Position numbers and translations under genes: made by a program. Positions 1-10,900 of a DNA stretch of 64,000 nt are shown here, piece by piece. The DNA is taken from NCBI RefSeq assembly GCF_000264995.1, contig NW_006767447.1:667591-731590 (forward strand). Reading direction: 5' to 3'. The notes under the pieces are model-generated. The model did not search any database. It saw only the letters and a list, made by a program, of their open reading frames with translations, and was not told the DNA's origin. The stretch's first letter is position 1, and every line of letters begins with the position of its first letter. This DNA comes from Punctularia strigosozonata HHB-11173 SS5. Its lineage: Eukaryota; Basidiomycota; Agaricomycetes; Corticiales; Punctulariaceae.

Positions 1-344
1 TTTATTGTCAAGGTCCGGCTCAAGCATGGGATCGTTGCTGGGGATTATTAATGAGATCGCGCCGGCGAGCTGACGCTCACCGCTATGAATACTCCTCGAT
101 ATTGCTGGCGTTTCTCGTCGAGGTCGGCCGGAAGTACAGGATGAATCCTCAAGAGTTTGCTGAGGTTTATCGACGAGGTCGCGCCGGGGCGCTCACGTCC
201 ATTACGCGAAGCTGCCGGCGTTTATTGTCAAGGTCCGGCTCGAGCATGGGATCGTTGCTGGGGATTATTAACGAGATTGTGCCGGCGAGCTGACGCTCAC
301 CGCTATGAATGCTCCTCAATATTGCTGGCGTTTCTCGTCGAGCA
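1..344. repeat. Direct repeat, unit about 220 bp
   Basis: Bases 1-127 recur almost unchanged at 221-344: both copies begin TTTATTGTCAAGGTCCGGCT and share the GATCGTTGCTGGGGATTATT segment, with only a few substitutions. The segment between them (128-220) carries a further partial copy of the GAGGT...CGCGCCGG motif. The repeat probably continues left of the window. Reading frames through it are short and not conserved in family terms, so I treat it as a local tandem duplication or minisatellite-like repeat rather than a gene. Confidence 0.8.
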
Positions 345-1362
345 TGGATCGGAGCATAATGTGTCCGACTCCCACTGCTATCAGTGGAGTTTATGATGAA
401 GGACGTAGTCGCATGTATCCTCTGATGATGCTGGATAATATTAGTGATGTCACGCCCGATGGCTTCTGGAGTATGTACCAACCTACATCTTAGCGGCGAA
501 ATACGAGGCAAGGGATTATATTACGACGTACGTTTTGGGCATAAGTATGGTGGAGACAAGCGCTGCTCATTGTAAAGCGGCGCGTCCAGAGCATCGCGAC
601 CATTTGGCAAGCTAGCATCGTACCAGAGGTTTGATAAAAATTTACACGCGTGCTGTGGTTTATACAAGTTGAAAGCAGCCGGACGAGGTCACTAGCACGT
701 GCTGAATGAGTGCAGGACTTTATTGCGTAGCGGTGTGATCTCATGTAGCTGCAGTTTATACTGCCTGGGTGTGTGTGCGAAGGCCTGTGCCAGTCCAGGT
801 GCTGGTGCTGCGTTTTATTTGCGAGGGAGGCAAGGTTCAGTTACAGGCGATTTGTGCACGAGGTTGTTACTGCTACAGCAGTAACTTATCGGACTGGATC
901 GGTCACTAGCATTGCTCCGTCGAGCGTCAGCGTACTTATACTCTATCGTAAGTACCTGACCATATGGAAGTGGAGCATGCTGATGAATCAAAGAGGGGGA
1001 CGCGTAAGCGTCCAGCGAACGAAAAAGGAAAGTAGCGACGGTCTCGATAGCATCGACGGCCGAACCGCTACAGCGTTCAACGCGGGTGAAGTCGCGACGG
1101 AAGGAGGCCGACCACGCTCTCCGGTTACCATGATGGGCGCCTACTGATTATTGGTTACCTGCAGCTGGCGCTCATTGCACCAAAACCAAAACCAAAGTCG
1201 ATACGGATAGCGACTGCATATCTGGGAAACTCTACGCGTACGTTCGATTATAAACCCAAGATGCACGTCTCATAGCGGGGATTCTTTTGCAGCCCAGCCG
1301 GCCATTCCTTTTGACCGTCACCGCTGCCAGCCAGTAAAGGGCAGCTACATTTCGATAGCGAG
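345..1362. other. Intergenic, no gene recognised
   Basis: This stretch holds only short open frames without recognisable motifs or a consistent intron structure. The last part is the 5' flank of the F-box gene at 1363. I see no RNA gene or further repeat. Confidence 0.5.
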
Positions 1363-2907
1363 ATGACCCCGTTGCTCGAAGAAGAAGCTTGTATGGTTGA
1401 TCACGATCGCGAGTGCTACATGCTCCGTGGGGACCATAGTCAGCTGGCGCCCATATCCCGACTCCCTCCCGAGGTCCTGGGTATGATCTTTCTCCTCTGC
1501 GTACCCGACCCACGATGTGGCCACCCGTTCCCCCAAAGTCACGCTTTCAGTCAAGTATGTCAACATTGGAGAGGAATCGCCCTTGACACTGCCGTTCTCT
1601 GGTTGACCGTGCCTCGTGCGACCCTCGAACTCACCGACATATTCCTGTCGAGGTCCAGGAATGCTTCGCTCGATGTCCATGTATCAGATGATTTTATCGA
1701 AGGGCCCGTAGCGGCCTCACATCGTGCCGCCCTTGCACTCGTTCTCTCCCATCTCAATCGCGTTCGGAGTCTCGATCTGGTCTACGATATCGAAACATGG
1801 CTCATGCCACTATCCAATGCGTCTATAAATCTTCCCGCCCCGCTTCTCGTCGACTTATCTATAAAAGCATACTCCAACCAAGCGTCGCTACCGGACGATT
1901 TCTTAGGCCTCTATGCCCCTCGACTCTCCCATCTCTACCTTGGCTATGTCTCCTTCAACTGGCCAACACTGTTCCACGAATCGCTCGTTCGCGCCTTGAC
2001 CATCCTTGAACTCGACCGGCTTCCGGCCGATTCCTTCCCTTCCGGCGGAGAACTGGCCATGGCCCTTCGTTCCATGCCTTTCTTGCGCAACATTGTCATT
2101 CGGATGGTGGAAGCAGAACATGATCAAGCTTTGGACCCAATGCCGATCTCAGGGGACGTTCCGTTGTTGAGCCATTTGACCGTGTTGAGAATGTACGGAC
2201 CCGGTCCACAGACATGTCACCTGCTCCAGCAGTTCAAAGTTCCTTCGACGACGTCTTTACACCTCTGTCTCACCCATACACAACAGCAATGCAATCTAGG
2301 CCCGCTCTCAGCCTTGCTCAAGAATCATTGCACAGGCGGTGCTCCTGGTCCCCGAGTGCGGCGTATGCATTATCTGGGGAGTGATGAGCGGCACGTCCTA
2401 CGGGTGTACCCATCTTGCGAAGCAGATTTGCTCCTCGCTCTTGTCATCGAGTACAGCTGGCCGTCCGTGTATGAAATCGTCCGCACGCTTGAACTCAAGG
2501 AACTCACGCATCTTGAGCTCAGTACGGACGAGGACATGGATCCGCTCGCTCTCACACGCCTATTCCCCCTCTGCCAGAGCGCCACAAGAGTGCGATTACA
2601 TGATCTTGAAACATGCGAGACCGTCGTCCCGTTCCTCATTCCGTCAGAGGCCCGTGCCCTTCTTCTCCCTAGGATGCGATGGATCTACTTGGACCTTACC
2701 TCGAAATATGGGGAGGATTCCGACAGCTTCCTCTTGTTATGCGAGGACCTCCTCATCGAGCGGTACGAAGCCTCCGATTACATGCTGAAGATGGTGTTCG
2801 TCCACCCGCCCCCGGATCGCGATTCCGAAGATTACGAGAGGCTTCGCCAAATCTCTCCGACACTAATTTGGTCGGAACCTTCTTCGCGCCTGGCCGACGC
2901 ACTCTAG
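1363..2907 (+). CDS. F-box-like protein (copy 1)
   Basis: A single uninterrupted 514-residue frame. Residues about 25-90 form an F-box-like domain (RLPPEVLGMIFLLCVPDP, then VCQHWRGIALDTAVLWLTVP), followed by about 400 residues with leucine-rich, LRR-like spacing and no sharp repeat. F-box proteins of this kind recruit substrates to SCF (Skp1-Cullin-F-box) ubiquitin ligases; the substrate is unknown. Such genes are strongly expanded in agaricomycetes. The first ATG is chosen because it lies 25 codons before the F-box and stops precede it. A clear paralog lies at 33710-35585, sharing the DPxxxxxFPxSHxFxxVCxHWR core and the following ATxELTxxFLxRSxxA motif. The function within SCF is inferred from the family. 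Confidence 0.85.
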   Translation: MTPLLEEEACMVDHDRECYMLRGDHSQLAPISRLPPEVLGMIFLLCVPDPRCGHPFPQSHAFSQVCQHWRGIALDTAVLWLTVPRATLELTDIFLSRSRNASLDVHVSDDFIEGPVAASHRAALALVLSHLNRVRSLDLVYDIETWLMPLSNASINLPAPLLVDLSIKAYSNQASLPDDFLGLYAPRLSHLYLGYVSFNWPTLFHESLVRALTILELDRLPADSFPSGGELAMALRSMPFLRNIVIRMVEAEHDQALDPMPISGDVPLLSHLTVLRMYGPGPQTCHLLQQFKVPSTTSLHLCLTHTQQQCNLGPLSALLKNHCTGGAPGPRVRRMHYLGSDERHVLRVYPSCEADLLLALVIEYSWPSVYEIVRTLELKELTHLELSTDEDMDPLALTRLFPLCQSATRVRLHDLETCETVVPFLIPSEARALLLPRMRWIYLDLTSKYGEDSDSFLLLCEDLLIERYEASDYMLKMVFVHPPPDRDSEDYERLRQISPTLIWSEPSSRLADAL

Positions 2908-3153
2908 GCATATATCAGCGTCGTCATGCCCTTCGAGTCAGAACTCTGAGCATTCATCGCCTCTCCAACGGTCTTTAACGATGACAAGAGGGTAGTCATG
3001 AGTGACTCGCATCCCCGAGCTCGGAGCGTTTGATTTCGGGACCGGTGAATGAAATCATTGTCGCTTGGGTTATGTTACCCTGCTTTATGGGTGACGTAAT
3101 CGCTTTACAATTGCTCTCTGTACACGCAACAATAGACATGGCACCTTCTTGGC

Positions 3154-5869
3154 TCAATGTAAGAGCGCACGCCAGATTTTGTCCTCCATTGACCGCGCAA
3201 GCGACGGAGGCGTGTTCAAACTCAGCATGAAGTACGCCACATCGCCCAGCGTCCGATAATGGACGTTGTATGGCGCACCGCCGGGAGCGGCCGTTAGCTG
3301 TTCGCCTTGCTGCCCGACTTCCGCAAGCGAGACGAGGGCGGATTGCGCCGACGTGGAAGCGTAACCTGCGAAGAAAATGCTCAACGATGTGGCCAATGCC
3401 TAGTACCCACATCACATACCGGCGCCTTCGTCTTTGATCTTGATCGCGAGCACGGTCCCCATTGTCATCACCTCCTCGACCGCCTCCGACCGAGACAGCG
3501 CATCCACAAAGCTCGGGTCCCAGAAACTCCAAACCGCAGCGGTCTCGTCCTTCGCATCCTCCGTCGCCCCGCCTAGCCACCTGCCCTTCGCCTCCGCCCA
3601 CGCCTCGCTCCCCTTAATCCCGTCCAGGATCCGCAGAGTCTCGTTCGCGACTTCACACCCGACGGCATGCGCCGTATAGCTGTGCCCGTGCAGCAGCGCG
3701 TCCGTCTTCTTCTCGCTCCAAAACGCTTTGAAGATCGCGTCGGATGCGAGCGTGACCGCGAGCGGGACGAGGCCGCCCGTGAGGATCTTCGCGTGCACGG
3801 AGACGTCGGGCGCGACGCCGAGCAATGGGGACGTGGTCTCCTGCCCCAGGCGATACAAGCCGACGAAAACCTCGTCGAAGATGACCGGCATGCCGGACCA
3901 GTCGCCGGCGGAGGATGACGCGGGGGTGCCGCGGACGACGTCGACGAGGACGCGCTGGAAGAGCGGGTCGACGAAGATCATCCCGCCCGCGCCCATCACG
4001 AGCGGCTCGACGACGAGCGCCGCAAGACGGTGCTCGCCCTTCTCGCGCAACTTCTCTAGCGTGGTCGAGATGTAGTCCCGGTAGACTCCGGCGAGCGGGG
4101 TGACCAGGCGCTTCTCGACGTCGTACGTCCACGACAGCGAGCCTGTCTCCACGTCCTCCGCGCCCTCCTCCGTCCGCGCCGCGATCGCGGCCGGCAGGCG
4201 CACAACCGTCTTCCCCTTGCGGATCGCCACGCTCGGCGGGTCGAACCAGAACCCCTTCGCGTTGTGCCACTCGCACGTGTACACCCCGGCGTCCTCGCAC
4301 GCATCCATCGCGCCGATCGTATCACCGTGGTAGCTCCCCCTGAGCCCGAGCACGCCGAGCTTCTTGCGATCCGCGCCTTGAAGGCCATGGCGGGAGGAGA
4401 AGGCACGGAGCGCCATCTTGAGCGCGACCTCCATGCCTGTCGAGCCATCGTCGGAGAAGAAGGCGCGGGAGGCCCAGCCTTTGCCTGGACCTTCGTGGAC
4501 GAGACGTTCGGCGAGCTTGAGGGCGGGGAGGTGCGTTGCGGTGGGGAACATGACGTGGCCGTAGCGCCCGGCGGCGCGGGCGGCAGCGAGTGCGAGCCGG
4601 GGGTGAGCGTGCCCGAGCGCCTGAGTCCACCATGAGGCGGAGCCATCGAGCTGCGGCTGGAGGAGCGAGGAGGGTGTGGTTTTAGTCGTAGAGGTTGTCG
4701 ATGGTTGTTTCTTGCCGTTGAAGATCGTGAAGAAGTCCGCGTGGGCGCTGTCAATGACGTTCACGTCGCTCTCCCTCTGGACGTGCTCGTGCTGAACGAA
4801 GGGCCACCAGACGGTGTCGAGCGTTCGTCGAGGCATCGAGTCCAGTTCGGCGAGGCGCTTTTGGTGGCAGGCGTCAAGATGATCAACGACACCTGCAACG
4901 CCGCCATCTCTTCCTTCCTGCGCCACGCTCGCGTAGTATTTTTCGGTTGTGGCAAAATTTTGGTCGAAGTCGCGCTGTTTGTCTGGAGGAGGTTCAACCG
5001 CCGTAACGTGTACTCCACGCTCGGCGAAGTACGGGTTAAGGTACTCAAAGTTGCGGTAGTAGGCGTCACGGAAGAGCAGGATGGCATCGACGATGTAACC
5101 CCGGAGGAGGAGGGACTCGTATGCGGAGATCGTGGACGAGATACCGCCGAGGCGAGAGTCGCCGACCAGGATGGTGGGTAGGAACAGCGGCCGGTAGGCG
5201 TCCAGCTGGGTGGTGCCGGAGAGTGTCGGACTGTGTACACCTACACCACAAGGACATGCAATCATCATCATATTCGTGAACCGTTGGAACGGGGTGCCGC
5301 GATCACAGGAACTTACTACTACGAGCGAACCTCACCTCCTGCTGTCTCCACATACATATGCGACGGGCGTGCGTCGGACGCATATAAGGCCATCTGCCGA
5401 ATGTGGCTTGCGACGGAGTTGACGAACGCTTCATCGGAGGGGATGACCACCTGCCGGTCGACTTTATGAGCAAACGGCGAACGAGAGCCAAGCTTGCCAT
5501 ATGTGCGCACCTCTTTCTTGCCCGCATCGATGGCCATCGTCGCAGCCAAGTGCGGGCTCACGGGCTCGTCGAAGCGAAAGAGACATCTCGGGTGGACCAA
5601 TTTCGCGTTTGGACCCGCAAATCGTTTGACGTGCCTGCAGCATCATCGACCCCCCGTCAGGCCCCCATCTTTACGCGGAAAAGGGCGGAGAGCACGCACG
5701 CGTCGTCTGCATCTTCCAACGGTCCCGTACTGACCGGCTTCAGGTAGAATACCTGTTTTTCTTTCGCGGCCGAGGCGCGGACGAGCGCGGCAGTGAGCAG
5801 GGTCTTGCCGACGTCGGTATTCGCGCCAAAGACCTGATGTATGCGCAGATTCTTGAACAGGAGCGACAT
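3154..5869 (-). CDS. BIO3-BIO1: Bifunctional dethiobiotin synthetase / DAPA aminotransferase (BIO3-BIO1 fusion)
   Basis: Four exons: 5869-5700, 5634-5336, 5240-3420, 3365-3154 (833 residues), all with GT-AG introns and continuous phase. The N-terminal ~290 residues are dethiobiotin synthetase: P-loop GANTDVGKT (residues 15-23), FDEPVSPHLAA and VETAGGVHSP (the last two joined across introns). From about residue 300 (TVWWPFVQHE) it is a class III PLP aminotransferase of the BioA type, with GSYHGDTIGAMD, an IFDEVFVGLYRLG segment holding the PLP-ring aspartate, and the Schiff-base lysine in AKILTGG. The protein would carry out two consecutive steps of biotin synthesis (KAPA to DAPA to dethiobiotin), probably in mitochondria as known for the fused fungal and plant enzymes. 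It is divergent from the Nudix gene at 6195 with a 325-bp shared promoter. All key motifs are present. Confidence 0.93.
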
Positions 5870-6194
5870 CCCGCGCCGCCTTGCGCTCGAGCTCGGAGGG
5901 GTTGATGAAGTCGGCGACTAAGAGAGCATGAAGGTCGATAAGACGTGCGCGCACGAACTGATCAAGCCCGACTTGGCGTCGAAAGCTTGGGGGACGAAAG
6001 GGCGAGAAAAAAAGGGAATAATTGCTGTTCCACTCCCGACTATGACCGCACACCCCATCGACGGCCGTTCTGTCCCCGACGCCCTTGTGCTCGCTTTTGC
6101 TTCCGCGCCGTAATCATTTCCTAGAGCGCACTGCACAAACGAACGCCTCCATCGAGAACAAGGGTCATACGTAGAACATACAGAATCTCGCCCG
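5870..6194. promoter_or_regulatory. Shared divergent promoter of the biotin and Nudix genes
   Basis: 325 bp between the two ATGs on opposite strands. No clear TATA box. The region is too short for another gene and must hold both 5' untranslated leaders. Co-regulation is inference. Confidence 0.5.
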
Positions 6195-7293
6195 ATGTCG
6201 TCTCGCCGTGATGAAATACCACCAGAAGTCCTTGCCGGACTCTCCGAGAAGACACGGGCCTGCTTGGACCGCCTGCGGCGTCACACACCCGACTCTCTAG
6301 ACTTGTTCGTCGCGCGATCTACTGTAATAGACGCGGTACCCGTGCTCAACGTACCCGCTCTCGCTCTCGCTCTGGTCGTCGATATGGATCCGATCGCGAA
6401 CCGACGTGTAGGCCGGACGTATCGCACACCCGTCGCGCGGCGGTATTGCTGCTGCTCTTCGAACGCGAGGGGAAGCTGAGGGTGCTGCTCACGACGCGCT
6501 CCCAGAAGCTGAGGAGTCATCCGGGTCAGACGGCGTTGCCCGGGGGAAAGGTGGACGATACGGACGCTGACGCGGAGCACACAGCAGTGAGTATGTGCGG
6601 TTGGTCGCAATGGCATCGTCTGAGTATCGTGCGTTGCAGCGACGGGAGGCGTTCGAAGAGGTCGGTTTACCCATCGACAGCCCGCATGTACACCATCTCT
6701 GCAGGCTGAGGACGTTCCTCTCCGCGTCGCGACTGCATGTTACGCCTGTAGTCGTCTTCTTGAGCGATCCTTCGTTACTTGAACATCTGAACAAGAACGC
6801 GGAGGAAGTGGACTGCATATTCGACTGGCCTTTCGAGGCGATCCTCGATCCGGAGCTCCTGCGCGAGGAGGAGGAGACGCTCGTCCCGAGGGGAAGCGAA
6901 CATTGGTTTTACGACAAGGAGTTTCACGTGAGCTCTCACTACACCATTCACGTACTTGAAGGGAATGCTAACCTAGCGATGCTCGGATTCATCCTAGACA
7001 ATCAACGACGTGCCGTTGGACTGGCTGGGCGGAACGCACTACCGCAACCACAGGTTCCGCAGCTCGGCCTCGCCGGTAAAGGGCCTCACCGCAGACATCC
7101 TCGTGAGCACTTCCCCTGTTATGTTCTTACCCCGGACCGCATCGTTAACACGACGCCCCAGATCGTGGCGGCGCAGATCGCGTACGACCGCCCGGCGAGC
7201 TTCGAGCCGTACGCGCCCGATCAGCTGTTCGGCGTCGATGCCGTATCTTACGTCCAGCAGCCGCAGACCAAGCAGAAGGACATCGGAGCCTGA
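6195..7293 (+). CDS. Nudix hydrolase, coenzyme A diphosphatase type
   Basis: Five exons: 6195-6304, 6412-6586, 6640-6927, 6998-7102, 7162-7293 (269 residues). The core reads RRAAVLLLLFEREG, LRSHPGQTALPGGKVD, and a Nudix box GGKVDDTDADAEHTA joined by splicing to RREAFEEVGL. The HPGQ...LPGGK context is characteristic of the PCD1/NUDT7 family, which cleaves CoA and acyl-CoA to 3'-phosphoadenosine and phosphopantetheine, often in peroxisomes. The C-terminal WLGGTHYRNHRFRSS and GLTADIL segments also match this family. As in NUDT7, an Asp stands where the general Nudix box has its first Glu. The first intron uses a less usual GTTCGT donor and was chosen because it alone restores the frame into RRAAVLL; that boundary is the weakest part of the model. 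No C-terminal SKL-type peroxisome signal is seen (ends KDIGA). Confidence 0.87.
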
Positions 7294-7869
7294 GCGCAGA
7301 CATCATCGCTATCTCATCAGCTTTATTGTCAATGTAATGCTTTAGCGCGACCCGCCCGCCTGTTTCGTCGGTCAATAGAGGCACGTTGCGTTTCGGAATG
7401 TCTTCGTATGGATCCGGTTACCACATCGGAGATGCGGCTTCCCTACTGCGATCACGAGTTGCCTGAGCGCTGCATTACACACTATTGAACGCTTTGCAGG
7501 CCGTTACCAAAGCGGCGAGCATAACAATGGGGGCATGCGTCACGCGTGACGGATCGGACAATAACGGTCACAGCGCGTGTGACGGTGTGACAAGTCGAGG
7601 CTTCTTTACGTCACATGTCACACTCACCGGCCTATGGTCCCGTTCTTATTGTCATTGTCCCAGAATGGGCGGAGGGCCGTTATTGTCTCAATGCTACAAA
7701 ACCATGGCCATCTGGGCCGGAGCGGGTCGTCTGTTCTCTCACTCAGATACGACGACGGTGTCGGCGACTCCTCTCTTGCATTGACTTCTGTTCTCATTAC
7801 GACCTCACAACAACCAACCATCCACCTTTGGATTCATTGGATCAAGTTCCCCGCTAGACATTTACACTC
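7294..7869. other. Intergenic: 3' flank of Nudix gene and 5' flank of next gene
   Basis: No gene recognised. The CT-rich, ATG-poor stretch 7720-7869 looks like the promoter and leader of the gene at 7870. Short tracts of CGTGACGG / GTGACGGTGTGAC type occur near 7545-7590 and could be transcription factor sites, but nothing specific can be named. Confidence 0.4.
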
Positions 7870-9950
7870 ATGAGTACCAGTGAGTCTCGTACGAATGTAC
7901 TCGGAGGGACTGGAGGCTGATACGAGCTTCTGCCAGTGATGACCCCCGAGATTAACTCCGTCCCCAGTTTGAGGAGACGCAGCAGCGTGCACACACGCAG
8001 CTCTCTCTCCTTGCTCAAGCATCGTTCCGTCCATGTGCTTCCAGGTAAGAATATATCTTCTATCTCCTGCGGCATGCGTACTAAATTCAGCTTCTGCCTC
8101 TAGAACTTAGCGAAGCCGACGAAGAAATTATATTCGGCGTCACTTCTCGCCGCAACGGCGACGGAGACGACCACCGGCTCAGCCGCCGCCTCTCCGCCGC
8201 CCTCGACGAAATCACGCTCGACGACGCCCTCTTCTTCGCCTCGTCGCCCCCGCGTCCTGCCCCGCAGCCGCCGACGCCGACGACGATGCCCCGCGCCAGC
8301 AAGTCCACCTTCGGGCCCTCCCCGCTCGACGACGACGAGCCGCTCTGCCCACCCTCGGCCGACTCCTTCTGCCTCACCTTCGCGACCGACGGCGCCAGCT
8401 ACGGTTTCCCCCGCCCGCCGCCCCCGACGACGACCACACCCAAGTCTTCTACCTCGAGCGACACCTCGAGCGACGCCTCGACGTCGCGGTCACGCTCCAA
8501 GAGCCCCGCCCCGTCCGTCGCGAGCAGCAGTAGCAGCGGGAGCAGCACCGCGCCCACGACGCCCACGCACTCCGACGATGAGTTCCCGGCCGCGAGCCTG
8601 CTGAAGGTCCAACTCGCCAACATCCGCCCCTTGTCCATCCATAAGCCCGCGACGCCCGAGCCGCGGTCTGCCTCCGGCGCCTCGGATGACGAAACCGATG
8701 ACTGCGACAGCGACGGCGAGTGGTACGCCTCGCAGTTCACCGACATGCTCGCCGCCCCCGTTGCCCCCGCCACACCCGCGCCAAGTGAACGCGCGCGCCC
8801 GGAGAGCTTCCTCCCTCCTCCACGCACGCGAGATAGCCAATGCTCGGAGCCGCCCTCGCCATCGAGTCCTCTCCCGAGCACGCAGCTCGACCCCATGTTC
8901 GGCTCCACCAAGGCCCGGCGGCGCTCGAGCAAGATCCCCGCGCGTCCGCCCCCGCCTCCGCCGCTCATGCTCCTCCCTCCCACCCCGCCGCCCGCGATCT
9001 GCATCACGCCGACCGACTCCTCGTACTGCTCCTCCTCGTCCTCGTACGACCACTTCGACTACCGCAGACCGCTCCCCGCGCGCGAGTCCGTCCCGACCGA
9101 CGTCTTCGAGCTCGAAATGGACGGCGACGAGCTCACCTTCCTCCTCGCCTCCGATGCCGCCACGCCCGCGAGCCCCGCCCCCTCCGACGCCAACTCGCTC
9201 TCGACCGGCGTGTCCGCGATGTCCATCGTCGACTTCATCATGGACGACCTCCCGCTGGATCTCACCCTCCACCTCGAGTCGTCCCTGGAGGACCTCGACA
9301 TCGACTGGACGCCGCGGCGCGCGCCGCCCCTGCCCGTCTCGCCCGCCCGCTCCACCGCCTCGACCGAGCCCGTCACGGACTGGGCCGCGATGGGCGTCCT
9401 CCCGCAGCAAGACAAACCCGCGCCCGCCCTGCGCTCGCGCTGGTCGTCCTCGACGCTCGCCTCCGTCGCCGAGGCGCAGAGCCCGAGCTCGCCCGGCTTC
9501 CGCATGCTCAATTTCTACTTCGCGAAGAAGGGGTCCAAGGGCAAATCGCCCCTCTCTGTCGCCTCCACGTCCTCCACCTCCAACTCGACCTCCGCGTCCG
9601 CTTCTGCGTCGTCGACGCCCACCAAGGGCCGCGGCCGGCGCATCAGCATGCACGTGCCCTCGCTCGCGTTCGGGCATAACAAGGAGAAGGAGCGCGAGGC
9701 CGCGGCGGCCAAACTCTTCGGCGGCGGCGCCGCCAGCACCGGGGCGCAGGTCAAGCGCGCGAACAGCGCGACGAAGAAGGTCGAGTTCGACGTGGTGCAC
9801 GAGCTCAGGCGCGGCGTCGTCCGCCGCGGGAGCCGCAGCTCGCAGGAGTCGGTCGCGTCGCGGGACAGCATCCTCAGCGACGGGAGCTCGTCGAGCAAGG
9901 GTCTGCCGAGCAGGAAACCGATCCCCGTCGAGATCTTCATGCGCCGATGA
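7870..9950 (+). CDS. Large Ser/Pro-rich protein of unknown function
   Basis: Proposed exons 7870-7879, 7937-8044 and 8104-9950 (654 residues). The first exon is only 10 nt (ATGAGTACCA) and joins in frame to ATGATGACC; translation could instead start at 7939. The protein begins with a basic segment (SVPSLRRRSSVHTRSSLSLL), then LSEADEEIIFGVTSRR and an RLSRRLSAALDEITLDDALFF segment. The middle is disordered and rich in S, P, T, D and E with polyproline runs. More ordered islands are SIVDFIMDDLPLDLTLHLES, FRMLNFYFAKKGSKGKSP and, near the C-terminus, KKVEFDVVHELRRGVVRRGS. RRxS-type sites suggest phosphorylation. Codon usage in exon 3 is extremely GC3-rich, which also creates long meaningless frames on the other strand. 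I do not recognise a family; a regulatory or scaffold role is only a guess. Confidence 0.72.
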
Positions 9951-10900
9951 ACGCCGCCCCCGGCGCCCCCCTTCCTTCCTGCCTCTTCTACCATCCAACC
10001 ATCTGCACACATCACAGTTATCACGTTCATGCCCACCAACATTCTTGCATAACACCCATCGCATGCTGTATCGACAGCCCGTCACGATTTTGTAGCATCT
10101 TTTTATTCACCTCTGTTCATCGTTCACTGTGTCCCTCTCCTTGACTTAGATGTATCCTTCGTTCCCCTACTCTTCTGCCACCAGTATAATATGGCAATGC
10201 CACCCTCTTTGTTTCCGTAGCTGCGCACAGGATGTAAAAATGATGTATACGTATCACATTCCTTAATCAACGCTTTGTGCTTCACGAAGGACAGTATTTT
10301 GCAATAAGGTCGACTCCTTTAGAGCGCCACGACTGTACATGTCTGAACATCCGCGTCGAGCGATAAATTCAAGTACTCTGCTGTAGCTCGATGCAAGGGT
10401 CATCGCTAGCTCGCATCATCTTAATTATGCTCGCGACCCACCTGTTCGCCATCCTGACTGGGTCAGCCGCGATATCGATACTCCAGCCGACACTGACCAG
10501 GTGGACGCCCATCCATTACGACGTTCTGAATCGCAAACTGATCGACGTCTTCCTCAAAGCAGGATAGATCGTAGGGTTCATGGGGACGGTTACCCACGCC
10601 GACGGCGGCCCAGGACCGACGGGAACGCGCTCACACGCTCGGGCGCCTAATCGCAACATCCAACCTCAACGAGCGCGACACCGCGCTAGGCTAGCCAACG
10701 ACATAACATCGCTCGCGACGCATGCTGACCTGGCTGCTTCCCGGTGCTAACCTACCACCACCCGGCATGATCTCGGTCTCGCAAACCCTCTCTGTCAGCG
10801 GCACTGGACCATTCATTTCAGGGGTTGCAGTACTTATTTGCATGACTATGGATCTATAAAACCTACGCGCCGCTCCGTAAAATGGACATCATAATTAAAC
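9951..10900. other. Intergenic with TATA box of the next gene
   Basis: Nothing gene-like was found. The first ~200 bp are probably the 3' untranslated region of the preceding gene. A TATAAA at 10855-10860 lies about 45 bp before the ATG at 10901. Confidence 0.5.

Noticed and set aside
8490-10085. Long open frame on the minus strand (531 codons) opposite the Ser/Pro-rich gene
   Set aside because: It is the shadow of a very GC3-rich coding exon; its composition (Arg/Gly/Ala repeats) fits an antisense artefact and it has no conserved motif.
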